NCBI RefSeq assembly: GCF_900167155.1 | Contig: NZ_FUXU01000004.1 | Coordinates: 62,001-126,000, forward strand | Direction of reading: 5' to 3' | Source: Enterovibrio nigricans DSM 22720 | GTDB taxonomy: Bacteria; Pseudomonadota; Gammaproteobacteria; Enterobacterales; Vibrionaceae | DNA length: 64,000 bases | Part shown: positions 29,470 through 40,329 of the stretch, in pieces | How the letters are laid out: the number at the start of each line of letters is the position of its first letter | Position numbering within the stretch: the stretch's first letter is position 1 | Made by a program: the position numbers and the translations under genes | The notes under the pieces: generated by a model | The model's database searches: none | The model's input: the letters and a program-made list of their open reading frames with translations, nothing else | What the model was told of the DNA's origin: nothing

Positions 29470-30464
29470 GCTTTTTTATCTACTAACTCGATGGCGTGGG
29501 ATAGCGCGGTCCGCAGGCTTCCAGTATCCGCCGTTCCGGTGCCTGCTAAATCCAATGCGGTACCATGATCTACAGAAGTTCGGATGAAAGGTAAGCCAAG
29601 CGTAATGTTGACCGACTTTCCAAATCCCTTGAATTTTAACACAGGCAGCCCTTGATCGTGATACATCGCGAGTACCGCATCTGCGTCTTTTAGGTATTTC
29701 TCTTGGAAGAGAGTATCTGCAGGCAGTGGACCAATCAGGTTCATGCCGCATTCTCTCAGTTTTTCTAAAGCAGGTTCAATGACTTCAATTTCCTCTCGGC
29801 CTAAGCAGCCATCTTCGCCTGCGTGGGGATTTAAGCCACACACATATATTTTAGGTTTTTTAATACCGAATTTGGACTTCAAGTCTTCATTCAGGATTTC
29901 AATCACCTGAAATAAACGTTCTTCCGTGATGGCTTTTGACACATAAGCGAGAGGAATATGTGTGGTGACGAGCGCAACACGTAGCCCTTCGGTGGCGAGC
30001 ATCATCACCACTTGTTGAACATTGGCGTGGTGCTGAAAATACTCTGTATGCCCGCTAAATGATACGCCAGAACGGTTAATTACGCCTTTATGGACAGGGC
30101 CTGTCACAACCGCAGCAAACTCGCCTTGCATATTTCCTTCGGCGGCACGCGTCAGTGTGTTCAGAACGTAGCGACCATTGGCCTCATTGAGAGTACCTGC
30201 AGTCACATCTGCGCCTAAAGGCTCGTCACAAACAACCAGCACTCCTGCTTCATGGGCTTTCGGTTCAGCATCTCGATCGTAGTCTTCAAAACGGACATCG
30301 ATGCCGAGCAGTTTTGCGCGTGCGGAAAGCATGCTTTTGTTTCCGCAAACGACTAACTGATGCGGCCAATTTTCGTTGGCCAGACTTAACACTAAGTCCG
30401 GACCAATTCCCGCAGGCTCCCCTGGCGTGATTGCGATACGTTGTGGCTTAACTGTTATCATCAA
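29466..30464 (-). CDS. pdxA: 4-hydroxythreonine-4-phosphate dehydrogenase
   Basis: Step of pyridoxal 5'-phosphate synthesis. 332 residues. Motifs: [12 protein letters not shown] near the start; [22 protein letters not shown] and [11 protein letters not shown] hold the metal-binding histidines. It begins at MM (30464 or 30461) and overlaps the end of surA by 17 bases. Confidence 0.97.
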   Translation of the reverse strand: MMITVKPQRIAITPGEPAGIGPDLVLSLANENWPHQLVVCGNKSMLSARAKLLGIDVRFEDYDRDAEPKAHEAGVLVVCDEPLGADVTAGTLNEANGRYVLNTLTRAAEGNMQGEFAAVVTGPVHKGVINRSGVSFSGHTEYFQHHANVQQVVMMLATEGLRVALVTTHIPLAYVSKAITEERLFQVIEILNEDLKSKFGIKKPKIYVCGLNPHAGEDGCLGREEIEVIEPALEKLRECGMNLIGPLPADTLFQEKYLKDADAVLAMYHDQGLPVLKFKGFGKSVNITLGLPFIRTSVDHGTALDLAGTGTADTGSLRTALSHAIELVDKKA

Positions 30465-31746
30465 GATTACCTACCTGTTCAACATAGGCACCTGCTCGTA
30501 GCTCTTGAAGCCAAGCTTGTGCTTCTTCGTTGAACTTACGATTAAGCAAAATGCGGTATGCGCGGTTTTGCATTGCTGCATCTGTACGGTCAGCCTGGCG
30601 GCGATCTTCAACTTCAACAATATGCCAACCATGAACGGTTTTAAATGGTTCGCTGATTTGCCCTTCGGGCAAATTGTCTACTTTATCTTTGAACTCAGGA
30701 ACATAAAGGTCCGTTGTTTGCCAGCCTAAATCACCACCTTTTACCGCAGAGCCTGGGTCTGCACTGTAAAGTTGTGCCAGCTCAGCGAAGGTTTTGTCGC
30801 CATTTTTTATTTGTTCAATCATTTGATTGAGCTGACGTTTCGCCCCCTCATCACTGACAATAATAGATGGCTTAATCAGGATATGACGCGCTTTCACTTC
30901 GGTGACAGCAACAGACTGAAGGCCTTTAACGTCATCAATTTTCAGAATGTGATAACCAACGCCGCTGCGGAATGGACCAATAATGGCGCCTTTGCCCTTA
31001 TTACCTATTTGGTCGGCGAAAATGGTCGGCATTTCTTCTAGACGCATCCATCCCCAATCGCCACCGTCCAGCGCTTTAGGCCCTTTTGAGTTGGCCAATG
31101 CCAAGGCAGCGAAGCTTTTACCATGTTTCAGTTCAGTCACGAGTGCGTTGGCTTTAGCGAGCGTACCATCGCGTTGGGATTTATCGGCATCTTCATCAAC
31201 GCGTAGTTGAATGTGTTTTAAGTGATACTCCACTTTTTCCAGATTTTGAGCATTCAGCTCAGCCGCCAATGATTCCACTTCTTGTGGCAAAATACTGATT
31301 CGACGGCGTACCTGAATATTGCGTACTTCACCGATGGTCATCTCTCTGCGAATTTGCTCGCGATAATCTGCCCAAGTGATGCCATTTTGTTTTAGTTGGC
31401 TTCTTAGTGCATCAACAGATAGGTTTTTGTCTTTTGCGACCCCTGCAATGGCTTGTTCTAAGCGAGAGTCATCGATACGAATTCCCATTCGCTGCGCTTC
31501 TTGAAGCTGAAGTTCTTCAATGATGAGCTGATCTAGAATTTGTTGTTCTAAAACATCTTGTGGTGGCAAAGTGTCAGCTTTTGCATTCAAGGCCACGGTT
31601 TTCTTCAAATTATTGATGTCACTAGAAAGCACCACGCCTTCGTTCACGACCGTGACGACACGATCCAATTCGGTCGGTTCTGCAGAGACAGATAACGAGC
31701 TGGCAGAGATTGCCACCGCCAGTACTGCTTTCGTCCATTTATTCAT
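30448..31746 (-). CDS. surA: Periplasmic chaperone/peptidyl-prolyl isomerase SurA
   Basis: Delivers unfolded outer-membrane proteins, including LptD, to the BAM complex. 432 residues: signal peptide ([22 protein letters not shown]), N-terminal chaperone domain, two PPIC parvulin domains at about 175-275 and 285-385, and a C-terminal helix. MNKW at 31746 is chosen over the TTG at 31758, which gives a poorer signal peptide. It follows lptD by 20 bases, as in E. coli. Confidence 0.96.
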   Translation of the reverse strand: MNKWTKAVLAVAISASSLSVSAEPTELDRVVTVVNEGVVLSSDINNLKKTVALNAKADTLPPQDVLEQQILDQLIIEELQLQEAQRMGIRIDDSRLEQAIAGVAKDKNLSVDALRSQLKQNGITWADYREQIRREMTIGEVRNIQVRRRISILPQEVESLAAELNAQNLEKVEYHLKHIQLRVDEDADKSQRDGTLAKANALVTELKHGKSFAALALANSKGPKALDGGDWGWMRLEEMPTIFADQIGNKGKGAIIGPFRSGVGYHILKIDDVKGLQSVAVTEVKARHILIKPSIIVSDEGAKRQLNQMIEQIKNGDKTFAELAQLYSADPGSAVKGGDLGWQTTDLYVPEFKDKVDNLPEGQISEPFKTVHGWHIVEVEDRRQADRTDAAMQNRAYRILLNRKFNEEAQAWLQELRAGAYVEQVGNLDDNS

Positions 31747-31766
31747 TTGCAATTCCAAGTTTCCAA

Positions 31767-34118
31767 TTAATTTCTTAGACCAAACGGGTTGGTGTAACCC
31801 AATGCATTTCCGTTCGCTGAGCTATAGCCAAATCCTGCGCCAGCTCCAAGTCCTAGGAGACTGAAAGACAAGGAGATATTGTTATCATATTGAGCTGGGT
31901 CATTAATGTTACTGCGTGACATCAGGTATTTGTTGTAGCTCAAACCTATCGCCCAACACGCCGAGGTATAGGTAATACCGAACTGATTTTCTAACAACAG
32001 ATCTTGCGTCAAATCGTGGAAGTACTGACCTTGTACACTGATGTTTTTTGTCAGAGGAAAGCCAGTAACAAAGCCCAGTTGGGATATACCGTCTTCCGTG
32101 ATCTGATCCAAATCTTCGTTACCCGTGGTGCTGGCAATGTAATTTTTTGCCACGTAGCGGTAACTGGTTTGTGCAAAGAAGCTGTTTTTACGGTATTCGA
32201 CCGTAGCATTACCAAACTGCATGTTACTGATATTACTGTCGTACTCGACTGAACCTCGAACAAAGAAGTTATCGTACAGGTTCAATTCACTTTCGACTGC
32301 CCAAGCAGAATAATCGACCAGCGTATCGCCCTGATTGTCAGGTCGGTCGAGATAGTAAATCTGACCAAACGCGATGTTAAAGCGTTCTTTAAACCCATCA
32401 TCAAAAAAGCGTGTTGCCGCACCCACGGTAAACTGATTTGCTGGGTTGATGTAGTCGATACTGCTGAACTGGTTGGCGCGAAACAACCCGTAGTAATCTG
32501 TTTGTAAACGTGCGGTGTCATAACCGCCGCCCGCATAGTTCACGGGGTTATAGATTCCACTTTGGTCAACATCGTGAATGTACAAATACTGGACTTGCGG
32601 TTCGAGGGTTTGCGTGTAAGCCTCATTAAAAATGGTGCCATTTCGTTCCAGCGTGACGGCCGCGTGAAGCTTCGCCATTGGCACGACACGCGACACGGTC
32701 TCTTCCAACTTTTCACCGTTTATACCGGTTACGCCATCAATGTTAGATTGGTCGTAGTAGGTATAATAGAGCTTACCTTCGGCTGATGCACTCAACCATG
32801 GTAGGTTGTATGGCAGCACAAACGTCGGGGCAATGTTTACGCGTAGTGCGTCGGGTTTGCTGTCATCATCGGTCGCGAATTTACTCACTGCAAATGGCAT
32901 CTTAAAATCAAAGCCATAAGCGAGATCTTGGTGGTAATAGTTCATGGCTAACTGGGGCAGCAGTCGATACACCGAGGTATTTTCACTCAATGCTTGGAAG
33001 TTTCGCACTGACAGTGTGCTGTCCCAGTTGATGTCGCGATAAGACACCTCCCCGGTTTGCAACAGGGTATTGTCCTCTCTGCTACCTACCCGTGAGTCTG
33101 TGTGACGGGAGAAATAGCTGATGTCACTGACTTTGCTGTAATCAACGTCATATTTCCAATGGTCTTGAATGCCGCTGTGGCGCCAATTGAAGCCCCAGCT
33201 TTTATCATATTCTGGATAAAGTCGATCTTCTCCCATGTACTCCATGACCATGCTACCCGCGCCCGCTTTGGTTAAATAGCGAGGTTCTAGCGCCATAAAC
33301 AGGCCACGATTAGACATGTATTTTGGCGTGATCAGCATGTCCGCTTGCGGGTGGATATTCCAATAAAACGGGGTTTCCAGCTCAAAACCATCACTGTCGT
33401 TCCAGCTCACTGATGGGTAGAGAAAGCCGGTTAAACGACCATCCTCTACTGGCACGCGAAGATAAGGGAGGTAGAAAATGGGAGTATCTAACACCTCAAA
33501 GCGCGCGTTGTAGAGGTCGGCAAAAATGTCGCTGTCTTCTTTTTCTATTTTGCCTGCAACAAATCGCCAGCTGTCGTCTTTCTCTGGGCAGGTGGTGTAA
33601 GTACCATCTTCTAATTCATAGAAGGTCGTACCGTTTTTAAAGACACGCTTGGCTTCACCACGACCGGGCTCGCACATCATCTGGTAATTGATGTCAGTGA
33701 GTGTGGTATCTTCATTGTCTAAGTTGGTTTGTAAGGTTTTACCTTTGATTGCGATGTCGCCATCATGGTAATAAACATTGCCTTCAGCAGTGACGATATT
33801 CTCGGGCTGGCGAAGAGTTGCCTCATCGGCTCGTACGGTGCGGTGGCCTTGTTTTACAACAACATCGCCGCGATAAATGGACTTTTCATTTGCTTTGGCT
33901 TCAGCTGAGTCTGCCACAATCGTGATAGGCGCATTATTAACGTCGTCTGACTGCTCGTCTTTGGTTAGACAGCGATACTCAGGCGCAAGACAGGTTCCTT
34001 TGGGGATCTCCAAGGCATTGGGGTTGCCCTGTGCGACATTTGTTTCACCCGCTACTGCTTGGCCATATAAAGCAAGCCAAATCATAGTGGACAAAAAACT
34101 TCTGGCAGTCAGTGACAT
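31767..34118 (-). CDS. lptD: LPS-assembly protein LptD
   Basis: Outer-membrane barrel that inserts lipopolysaccharide in the outer leaflet with LptE. 783 residues: signal peptide (about 1-23), OstA-type jellyroll (about 60-200) and a large barrel. I count five cysteines, at 43, 50, 149, 177 and 721. E. coli LptD has a Cys-Cys pair at the last site; here it is Ala-Cys (SACWAIG). First gene of the lptD-surA-pdxA-rsmA-apaG-apaH transcript; divergent from djlA. Confidence 0.96.
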   Translation of the reverse strand: MSLTARSFLSTMIWLALYGQAVAGETNVAQGNPNALEIPKGTCLAPEYRCLTKDEQSDDVNNAPITIVADSAEAKANEKSIYRGDVVVKQGHRTVRADEATLRQPENIVTAEGNVYYHDGDIAIKGKTLQTNLDNEDTTLTDINYQMMCEPGRGEAKRVFKNGTTFYELEDGTYTTCPEKDDSWRFVAGKIEKEDSDIFADLYNARFEVLDTPIFYLPYLRVPVEDGRLTGFLYPSVSWNDSDGFELETPFYWNIHPQADMLITPKYMSNRGLFMALEPRYLTKAGAGSMVMEYMGEDRLYPEYDKSWGFNWRHSGIQDHWKYDVDYSKVSDISYFSRHTDSRVGSREDNTLLQTGEVSYRDINWDSTLSVRNFQALSENTSVYRLLPQLAMNYYHQDLAYGFDFKMPFAVSKFATDDDSKPDALRVNIAPTFVLPYNLPWLSASAEGKLYYTYYDQSNIDGVTGINGEKLEETVSRVVPMAKLHAAVTLERNGTIFNEAYTQTLEPQVQYLYIHDVDQSGIYNPVNYAGGGYDTARLQTDYYGLFRANQFSSIDYINPANQFTVGAATRFFDDGFKERFNIAFGQIYYLDRPDNQGDTLVDYSAWAVESELNLYDNFFVRGSVEYDSNISNMQFGNATVEYRKNSFFAQTSYRYVAKNYIASTTGNEDLDQITEDGISQLGFVTGFPLTKNISVQGQYFHDLTQDLLLENQFGITYTSACWAIGLSYNKYLMSRSNINDPAQYDNNISLSFSLLGLGAGAGFGYSSANGNALGYTNPFGLRN

Positions 34119-34278
34119 TAAAACTCAATCCTGTTGTTGGTACGAAGCGCTGGTATACTCTTGCGCTGTGTCCTAGCAAATATTGCTGAAAAATGTGGGT
34201 TATGATAATGCAATTCATCCCTGACAGCACCTGCTTGCTGGTGTAAACGAGAGAAATTAAACAAATAGAGTAAGAAAC

Positions 34279-35103
34279 ATGGCAGTTTTGGGAAAAGTGC
34301 TGGGGGCATTCTTTGGCTTCCTGCTCGGTAAATGGTTTGGCTTAGCATTAGGCTTGTATTTAGGGCATAAGTTCGACAAAGCGCGTCAAAATGCGGCGTT
34401 GGGAGGGGGCTTTTCCCGAGGAAACCAACAAGAAAAGCAACAAGCGTATTTTCGTGCCACCTTTGCAGTGATGGGACATATCGCGAAAGCGAAAGGCAAA
34501 GTCACTGAAAATGAGATTCGCCTTGCGTCCAATTTAATGGATCGCATGGGATTGCAAGGGGCTGCACGCTTAGCGGCCCAAGACGCATTTCGAGAGGGTA
34601 AAGAAAGCACGTTTCCGTTGGAAGAAACTTTGCAAGAAGTGCGCAAAAATTGCGGCGGTCGATTCGATTTGCTCCAGTTTTTTTTGGAAGTGCAAATTCA
34701 GGCGGCGTATGCCGATGGATCTGTTCACCCGAATGAGAGACAGGTGCTTTATACCGTTGCCAGTATTCTTGGGTTTTCGCGCCAGCAGCTGGATCAACGT
34801 TTAGCGATGCAGGAAGCGGCATTTAACTTTTATCAGCAGCAAGGCAATGCAGGTCAGCAACAGCATTGGCAGGGAGACTTCTCTGCGTCACGCGTGAAGG
34901 ATGCGTTTAAAATCTTGGGTGTCGATGAGGATGCCAATAGCCAAACAGTGAAGCGAGCCTATCGCAAGCTGATGAATGAGCATCATCCGGACAAATTGGC
35001 CGCGAAGGGTTTGCCTCCTGAGATGATGGAAATTGCCAAGCAGAAAGCGCAAGAAATTCAGGCCGCGTATGATCTGGTGAAAAAAGAAAAGGGCTATAAA
35101 TAG
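34279..35103 (+). CDS. djlA: Co-chaperone DjlA
   Basis: Membrane-anchored DnaJ-like protein that stimulates DnaK. 274 residues: an N-terminal transmembrane segment (VLGAFFGFLLGKWFGLALGLYLG) with glycine spacing for dimerisation, a TerB-like middle domain, and a C-terminal J domain from about 207 with the essential HPD in NEHHPDKL. The lptD-djlA divergent pair is as in E. coli. The last codons form the left arm of a hairpin (35091-35106). Confidence 0.96.
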   Translation: MAVLGKVLGAFFGFLLGKWFGLALGLYLGHKFDKARQNAALGGGFSRGNQQEKQQAYFRATFAVMGHIAKAKGKVTENEIRLASNLMDRMGLQGAARLAAQDAFREGKESTFPLEETLQEVRKNCGGRFDLLQFFLEVQIQAAYADGSVHPNERQVLYTVASILGFSRQQLDQRLAMQEAAFNFYQQQGNAGQQQHWQGDFSASRVKDAFKILGVDEDANSQTVKRAYRKLMNEHHPDKLAAKGLPPEMMEIAKQKAQEIQAAYDLVKKEKGYK

Positions 35104-35106
35104 CCC
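35080..35106 (-). terminator. Terminator of the dehydrogenase gene, embedded in the end of djlA
   Basis: Stem gggcta/tagccc (35091-35106) with TTTTCTTTTTT on the minus-strand side; the minus-strand T-run is the A-rich Lys codons of djlA, and the djlA TAG stop lies in the stem. Confidence 0.7.
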
Positions 35107-35127
35107 TGCTTTATCAGGCATTCAGGC

Positions 35128-36081
35128 TCAAAGCGTATTTTGAGCCTTGCCTTGAATAAAGGCATTGATGTTTTCTGTGAGTTGGTTTGCCAAGGTTTGG
35201 ATGCTGGAGTCTGCGCCCCAAGCAACATGTGGGGTCAAAATCAGGTTTGGCATCCCTGCATGTGACAGCAGTGGGTTGGTGTGATTTGCGGGTTCTTGAG
35301 TGAACACGTCCACGCCTGCGCCTGCAATCTCGCCGTTCTTGATAGCATTAACCAGCGCCTGCTCGTCAACCAGTCCGCCGCGACCAGTATTGATCAAAAT
35401 AGCGCTGGATTTCATTGCAGAAAACTCAGCTGCACCGATGAGATTTTCAGTCTGTGCATTTAACGGGCAGTGCAGCGTAATGACATCGGCGGTTTCAAGC
35501 ACGGTTTCAAACGGCACATAGCCATCTCTTGGTGTATCCGCGTGCTTATGTTCGGCAAACACGACCTTCATACCCACCGCGGATGCAAGCATAGCGACAG
35601 CCTTGCCCAGACTGCCTCCGCCGATAATGCCCAACGTGGCACCGGCAATATCACCAATCGGGTGAGTGAAAAAACAAAATTGGTTCTTTTCCTGCCAAAC
35701 ACCAAGTTCAATATCTCGATGATAGGCACTGAGGCTTCGGCGAAGGGAAAACGCCATCGCCATCACATGTTCTGGTACCGATTGTGTCGCATAGCCGCGA
35801 ATGTTGCAGACCGCTAAGCCTTGCTCGTGACACCAGTCTAGATCAACATTGTTATAGCCCGTAGCAGCAATGGCAATGAGTTTAAGGTTAGGTAATTTGG
35901 CCAGTGTATCTGCGGATAAAACCGTTTTGTTGGTGATAGCAATGGTCGCATCAGCAAGACGATCCAACACCTCGTCGGGATGTGTTTCATCGAAACTGAG
36001 CCAGGTATGCTCAAAGTCAGGAGTAGGGAGGGTAATGTGAGCTGGGATCGTGGCTCTATCCAGAAAGACTATTTTTTCCAT
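35128..36081 (-). CDS. D-2-hydroxyacid dehydrogenase
   Basis: NAD(P)-dependent dehydrogenase of the 2-hydroxyacid type, 317 residues from MEKIVFLDRATIPAH, which follows aaggaag; 20 codons further upstream are ignored. The NAD loop GIIGGGSLGKAVA is at about residues 146-158, the catalytic Arg and Glu are in NTGRGGLVDEQALV and GAGVDVFTQEP, and the His is in LTPHVAWGA. It most resembles glycerate/hydroxypyruvate reductase-type enzymes, but substrate cannot be fixed from sequence. No operon partner on this strand. Confidence 0.9.
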   Translation of the reverse strand: MEKIVFLDRATIPAHITLPTPDFEHTWLSFDETHPDEVLDRLADATIAITNKTVLSADTLAKLPNLKLIAIAATGYNNVDLDWCHEQGLAVCNIRGYATQSVPEHVMAMAFSLRRSLSAYHRDIELGVWQEKNQFCFFTHPIGDIAGATLGIIGGGSLGKAVAMLASAVGMKVVFAEHKHADTPRDGYVPFETVLETADVITLHCPLNAQTENLIGAAEFSAMKSSAILINTGRGGLVDEQALVNAIKNGEIAGAGVDVFTQEPANHTNPLLSHAGMPNLILTPHVAWGADSSIQTLANQLTENINAFIQGKAQNTL

Positions 36082-36184
36082 GGCGGACTTCCTTTTTTCG
36101 GCCACTGTACTGTAACAACCTGAAGATGAATGGTCGAACAAAACCCTCTGCGAGAGGCATCTTCAGATTGTGTTATTTTCGATT

Positions 36185-36937
36185 TTATCTGCGTCGGCGA
36201 CGAGGTTTTTCTTCTGGCATTAGGCTCGCATCAGCCACAATACCGCGTTGCAATAACGTGTCGCCCGGGGCTCCCGCATAAAATTCACACGGTGCAGCGA
36301 GATGCATCGGCTCACCGGTTCCTGGATGTAAAAAACTAAGCTCGCCAGCATGAAGTTGGAGGCGGGGCGAATACCTGAAGGCTTGAGGATACGCATAGAA
36401 TTCATCGCCTACAATCGGGTGTTCCAGCGACAACATATGTACGCGTAGCTGGTGTGAACGGCCTGTGATTGGCAGTAAACGCACTAAAGAGGTTTTCTTC
36501 TCACGCTTGATGACTTCATAGTCAGTGACCGAAGGTTTACCATTCTCAAAACACACCATTTGTTTTGGTCGATTCGGCCAGTCACAAATGAGTGGTAAGT
36601 CTATGCGACCTTCATCCTGCTCCACGTTGCCCCATACGCGCGCATAATAAAGTTTATGCGTCACACGTTCGCGAAATTGTGCCTTGAGATGACGTTCAGC
36701 ATCTTTATGCTTTCCAAAGACAATCAACCCTGAGGTAGACATATCAAGACGGTGTACTAACTCAGCATCGGGAAACGCACTTTTAATGCGAGACCATGCG
36801 CTGTCATAATGCGCCGGATCTCGGCCTGGGTTTGTCAAAAGGCCGCTGGGTTTGTTGACTGCAATGATGTCGTCGTCCTGATAAATAACATCCAACCAAG
36901 GCTCCGTTGGCGGGTTGTAGATAAAGTCGCTGCTCAT
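36185..36937 (-). CDS. rluA: RluA: pseudouridine synthase for 23S rRNA and tRNA
   Basis: Dual-specificity enzyme making pseudouridine at 23S rRNA position 746 and at tRNA position 32 (E. coli numbering). 250 residues. The catalytic Asp is in LVHRLDMSTSGLIVFGK at about residues 60-76, and PITGRSHQLRVHM binds RNA. The C-terminus carries an unusually basic tail, EEKPRRRRR. The neighbour order rluA-rapA is as in E. coli. Confidence 0.95.
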   Translation of the reverse strand: MSSDFIYNPPTEPWLDVIYQDDDIIAVNKPSGLLTNPGRDPAHYDSAWSRIKSAFPDAELVHRLDMSTSGLIVFGKHKDAERHLKAQFRERVTHKLYYARVWGNVEQDEGRIDLPLICDWPNRPKQMVCFENGKPSVTDYEVIKREKKTSLVRLLPITGRSHQLRVHMLSLEHPIVGDEFYAYPQAFRYSPRLQLHAGELSFLHPGTGEPMHLAAPCEFYAGAPGDTLLQRGIVADASLMPEEKPRRRRR

Positions 36938-37004
36938 TTTTTTGCTCGAAAGTTAGACGGGCGGAAGTGTAGCATGCCAAATCTGAAATTGAAGTCTGAA
37001 AAAG

Positions 37005-37030
37005 AAAGGCACCGCCGAAGCAGTGCCTTT
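37005..37030 (-). terminator. Terminator after rapA
   Basis: Stem aaaggcac/gtgccttt, followed on the minus strand by tttctttttc. It lies between rapA and rluA, so rluA probably has its own promoter. Confidence 0.8.
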
Positions 37031-37053
37031 GTTGTACCTAGATGGTGTAAAGG

Positions 37054-39972
37054 TTATTGGTGGCTAACAACGATAACACGCAGTGAATCCAAGCTGATTT
37101 GCGCTTGACCAATGTAGTTACGCAGTTCGCCTATTTGGGATTCGATAGCTTCTAACTCGTCATCGCGGATGTTCGGATTGACGGCTTTTAGTGCTTGCAG
37201 ACGGTCAAGCTCTGCGCGCAATTTTGCGGTCATTTCTGCTTCAGCCGTTTCTCGAATAGTCACTAACTGTTTCTCAGCAAAAGGTTCGGACAATTCGATT
37301 AATCCGTGAATTTGCTTTTGCACTGAGGATACCAGTTTGCTCGCCAAATGACGGTTTACTGGGCTCAGTTGACGATGGAAACTGTCGAATTCGACTTGTG
37401 CTGCCAAGTCATTGCCATTCGCGTCCAACAGCACGCGAATTGGCGTGGCTGGTAAGAATTGGTGAATACCTGAACTCTTTGGTGCCTGCGCATCAGCCAC
37501 GTACACGAGCTCAAGGAATAAGGTTCCGACTGGCAACGCTTTGTTCTTCAGCAATGACACTGCCGTGGTGCCCACGTTTTCTGACAAGAGTAGGTCAATA
37601 CCACCTTGGATCATTGGGTGTTCCCAGCTGACAAAGTGCAAGTCTTCACGAGACAGCGCAGTGTCGCGGTCAAACGTGATGGTACAACCTTCATAAGGTA
37701 AGCCTGGGTAGCTTGATACCAACATGTGCTCTGACGGCGTGACCACTATGGCATTTTCGCCTTTATCATCCTGATTCAGACCAATGGTGTCGAATAGGCC
37801 TAGCGCAAACGTAACCAAATTGGTGTCACCGTCGAGTGAACTGATTTTCTCGGCCAGAGCTTTCGCGTCGTCACCACCGTTAGAGTGCATTTCCAGCAGG
37901 CGGTCACGGCCTTTCTCTAGGTCAGCTTTCAAACGGTGATGCATTTCAGCGCTGGTTTCAATCAGTGCATCCAATGACTCATCAATGCTGCCTTTGGCTA
38001 ATAGTTGAAGCAGGTCTTCCTGAACGTGTTCGAAGATGGCACGCCCGGTAGGGCAGGTTTCTTCAAACGCATTCAGACCTTCGTTGTACCAGCGAGCTAG
38101 CAGTGATTGTGACGTGCCTTGCATGAAAGGAACGTGAATTTCGATATCTCGTTGTTGACCGATTCGGTCGAGACGGCCGATACGTTGCTCCAGCAAGTCA
38201 GGGTTCATTGGCAAATCGAACATCACCAGTTGGTTTGCAAACTGGAAGTTACGACCTTCAGAACCAATTTCAGAACAGATCAATACCTGAGCCCCTGCGT
38301 CTTCTTGTGCGAAGTAAGCAGCTGCTTTATCTCGCTCAATAATAGACATGCCTTCGTGAAATACGGTACCACGGATACCTTCACGTTCGCGCAGCGCTTG
38401 CTCTAGAGCCAGCGCAGTCTGGGCGCGAGAACAGATCACCAGTACTTTTTCCTGGCGGTTGGATTTTAGGAGATCCAACAACCAATCAATACGCGGGTCG
38501 AAGCCCCACCAGGTGGCGTCTTCGCCTTCAAATTGTTGGTAAATATCTTCTGGGTATAGCCATTGAACTGCTTTTTGTTCAAGGCTTTGATTGCCACCCC
38601 CCATGATCCCTGCAACGCGCATTGCCGTTTGGTATTGCGAAGGCAGTGCCAGTGGGTACAGGTTCAAATGACGTTGAGGGAAGCCTTGGATTGCTGCGCG
38701 TGTATTACGGAACAGCACGCGGCCAGTTCCGTGACGATCCATTAGGTTATCAATCAACTCATGGCGTGCGTCGCGACGTTGATCGTCATCGATATCGGTC
38801 GCTTCGATGATGCGCAGCAAAGGTTCAACATCTTGCTCTGACAGCAACTCAGTGATGCTGTTTTTTGCATCATTGCTGAGCTTCTCATCAGACAGCAGTT
38901 GGCTTACCGCCTCAGCGACGGGGGCATATTGCTTTTCTTCTTCGACAAACGTTGGGTAATCGTAGAAGCGATCAGGGTCCAGCAAACGTAGGCGTGCAAA
39001 GTGGCTTTCGTGGCCTAACTGCTCTGGCGTCGCTGTCAGTAGCAGTACTGCTGGGGTGTTCTCTGCAATACCCTCAATAACCTGATATTCACGGCTCGCT
39101 TTTGACTCGCTCCACTCAAGGTGGTGAGCTTCATCGACAACCAGAAGATCCCACTCACCGTCCGCAGCTTGTTCAGCGCGTTTACGGCTTTTACGCAAGA
39201 AGTCCAAAGAACAAAGCACCAATTGCGCGGTATCGAATGGGTTTTCTGCATCGGCAAATGCTTCAACACAACGCTCTTCGTCAAAAATGGAGAAATGCAA
39301 ATTGAAGCGACGAAGCATTTCGACCAGCCATTGGTGTTGCAAGGTTTCAGGTACGACAACCAATACGCGAGAAGCACGACCTGACAGCACTTGTTGGTGA
39401 ATGATCATACCGGCTTCAATGGTTTTACCCAGACCCACTTCGTCTGCCAGTAAAACGCGCGGAGCGTGTCGGCGGCCCACTTCGTGCGCAATGAAAAGCT
39501 GATGCGGGATCAGACCAGCACGCATACCACATAGACCTCGCATCGGACTCTTATGTTGTTCGTACTGATTTTTCAGAGCGCGATAGCGAAGCGCGAAACG
39601 ATCCATTCGGTCGATTTGGCCAGCGAACAGTTTGTCTTGTGGTTTATTGAAGCGAATTTGGTGACTCAGCAGGATTTCGCGAAGTATGACGTTGTCTTCA
39701 CCCGTATCGGTGCGTTGGCCAACGTAGGTCAGAATGCCATTATCTTCATCAACATGGGTAACAGTGATAAACCAGCCTTCGTGGCTTTCAATGGTGTCAC
39801 CCACGTTGAACATCACGCGTGTAATCGGCGCATCGCTGCGCGCGTACAGGCGGTTTTCTTCGCTGGCAGGAAACATCAGCGTTACAGTGCGAGCGTCGAG
39901 GGCAACAACTGTACCCAGACCTAAGTCGCTTTCAGCATCACTGATCCAACGTTGTCCGAGGGCGTATGACAT
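37054..39972 (-). CDS. rapA: RNA polymerase-associated ATPase RapA
   Basis: SWI2/SNF2-family ATPase that recycles RNA polymerase after transcription. 972 residues (E. coli 968). Walker [16 protein letters not shown] at about 173-187, DEAH box [10 protein letters not shown] at about 278-287, helicase C-terminal motif with [19 protein letters not shown] and [11 protein letters not shown] near 600-620. N-terminal Tudor-like domains start [18 protein letters not shown]. No breaks are seen. Confidence 0.97.
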   Translation of the reverse strand: MSYALGQRWISDAESDLGLGTVVALDARTVTLMFPASEENRLYARSDAPITRVMFNVGDTIESHEGWFITVTHVDEDNGILTYVGQRTDTGEDNVILREILLSHQIRFNKPQDKLFAGQIDRMDRFALRYRALKNQYEQHKSPMRGLCGMRAGLIPHQLFIAHEVGRRHAPRVLLADEVGLGKTIEAGMIIHQQVLSGRASRVLVVVPETLQHQWLVEMLRRFNLHFSIFDEERCVEAFADAENPFDTAQLVLCSLDFLRKSRKRAEQAADGEWDLLVVDEAHHLEWSESKASREYQVIEGIAENTPAVLLLTATPEQLGHESHFARLRLLDPDRFYDYPTFVEEEKQYAPVAEAVSQLLSDEKLSNDAKNSITELLSEQDVEPLLRIIEATDIDDDQRRDARHELIDNLMDRHGTGRVLFRNTRAAIQGFPQRHLNLYPLALPSQYQTAMRVAGIMGGGNQSLEQKAVQWLYPEDIYQQFEGEDATWWGFDPRIDWLLDLLKSNRQEKVLVICSRAQTALALEQALREREGIRGTVFHEGMSIIERDKAAAYFAQEDAGAQVLICSEIGSEGRNFQFANQLVMFDLPMNPDLLEQRIGRLDRIGQQRDIEIHVPFMQGTSQSLLARWYNEGLNAFEETCPTGRAIFEHVQEDLLQLLAKGSIDESLDALIETSAEMHHRLKADLEKGRDRLLEMHSNGGDDAKALAEKISSLDGDTNLVTFALGLFDTIGLNQDDKGENAIVVTPSEHMLVSSYPGLPYEGCTITFDRDTALSREDLHFVSWEHPMIQGGIDLLLSENVGTTAVSLLKNKALPVGTLFLELVYVADAQAPKSSGIHQFLPATPIRVLLDANGNDLAAQVEFDSFHRQLSPVNRHLASKLVSSVQKQIHGLIELSEPFAEKQLVTIRETAEAEMTAKLRAELDRLQALKAVNPNIRDDELEAIESQIGELRNYIGQAQISLDSLRVIVVSHQ

Positions 39973-40329
39973 ATGGGGAGAAACCTCTGGTTAAAGCTGA
40001 CACAAATTGGAAATAAGCCGTGTGGCTTTCGGGGCAATAGCCCTAACGTACCCGTTCGAGAACTACAGTGTAGGTCATCATGAGCACGGAGAAAATGGTT
40101 GCTAATGGTACTTGAAGTTGTGAACGTGGTCACGGTCAAAGTAGGAAAAATGGCGAGTGTAACATATGGGTAACAAATTGATGAAAATGTGGAGTAGACA
40201 ACACGTTAAGACTGAAATTTGTCTTAGGATTAAGAATGAAGCCCGATAACTGTGTCGTATCGACATACGTCACAGTCATTAGGGCCACGTGGGGGAACTC
40301 ACTCAGCCTAAGCAACCAAGGAGGTGCCT
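39973..40329. other. Divergent intergenic region rapA-phoH
   Basis: About 357 bases between divergent genes. No gene, strong hairpin or recognisable operator seen; both promoters must lie here. The end carries the phoH ribosome-binding site (aaggaggt at 40317-40324). Confidence 0.4.

Noticed and set aside
39973-40329. Possible small RNA in the rapA-phoH gap
   Set aside because: No terminator-like hairpin or promoter pair found in it.
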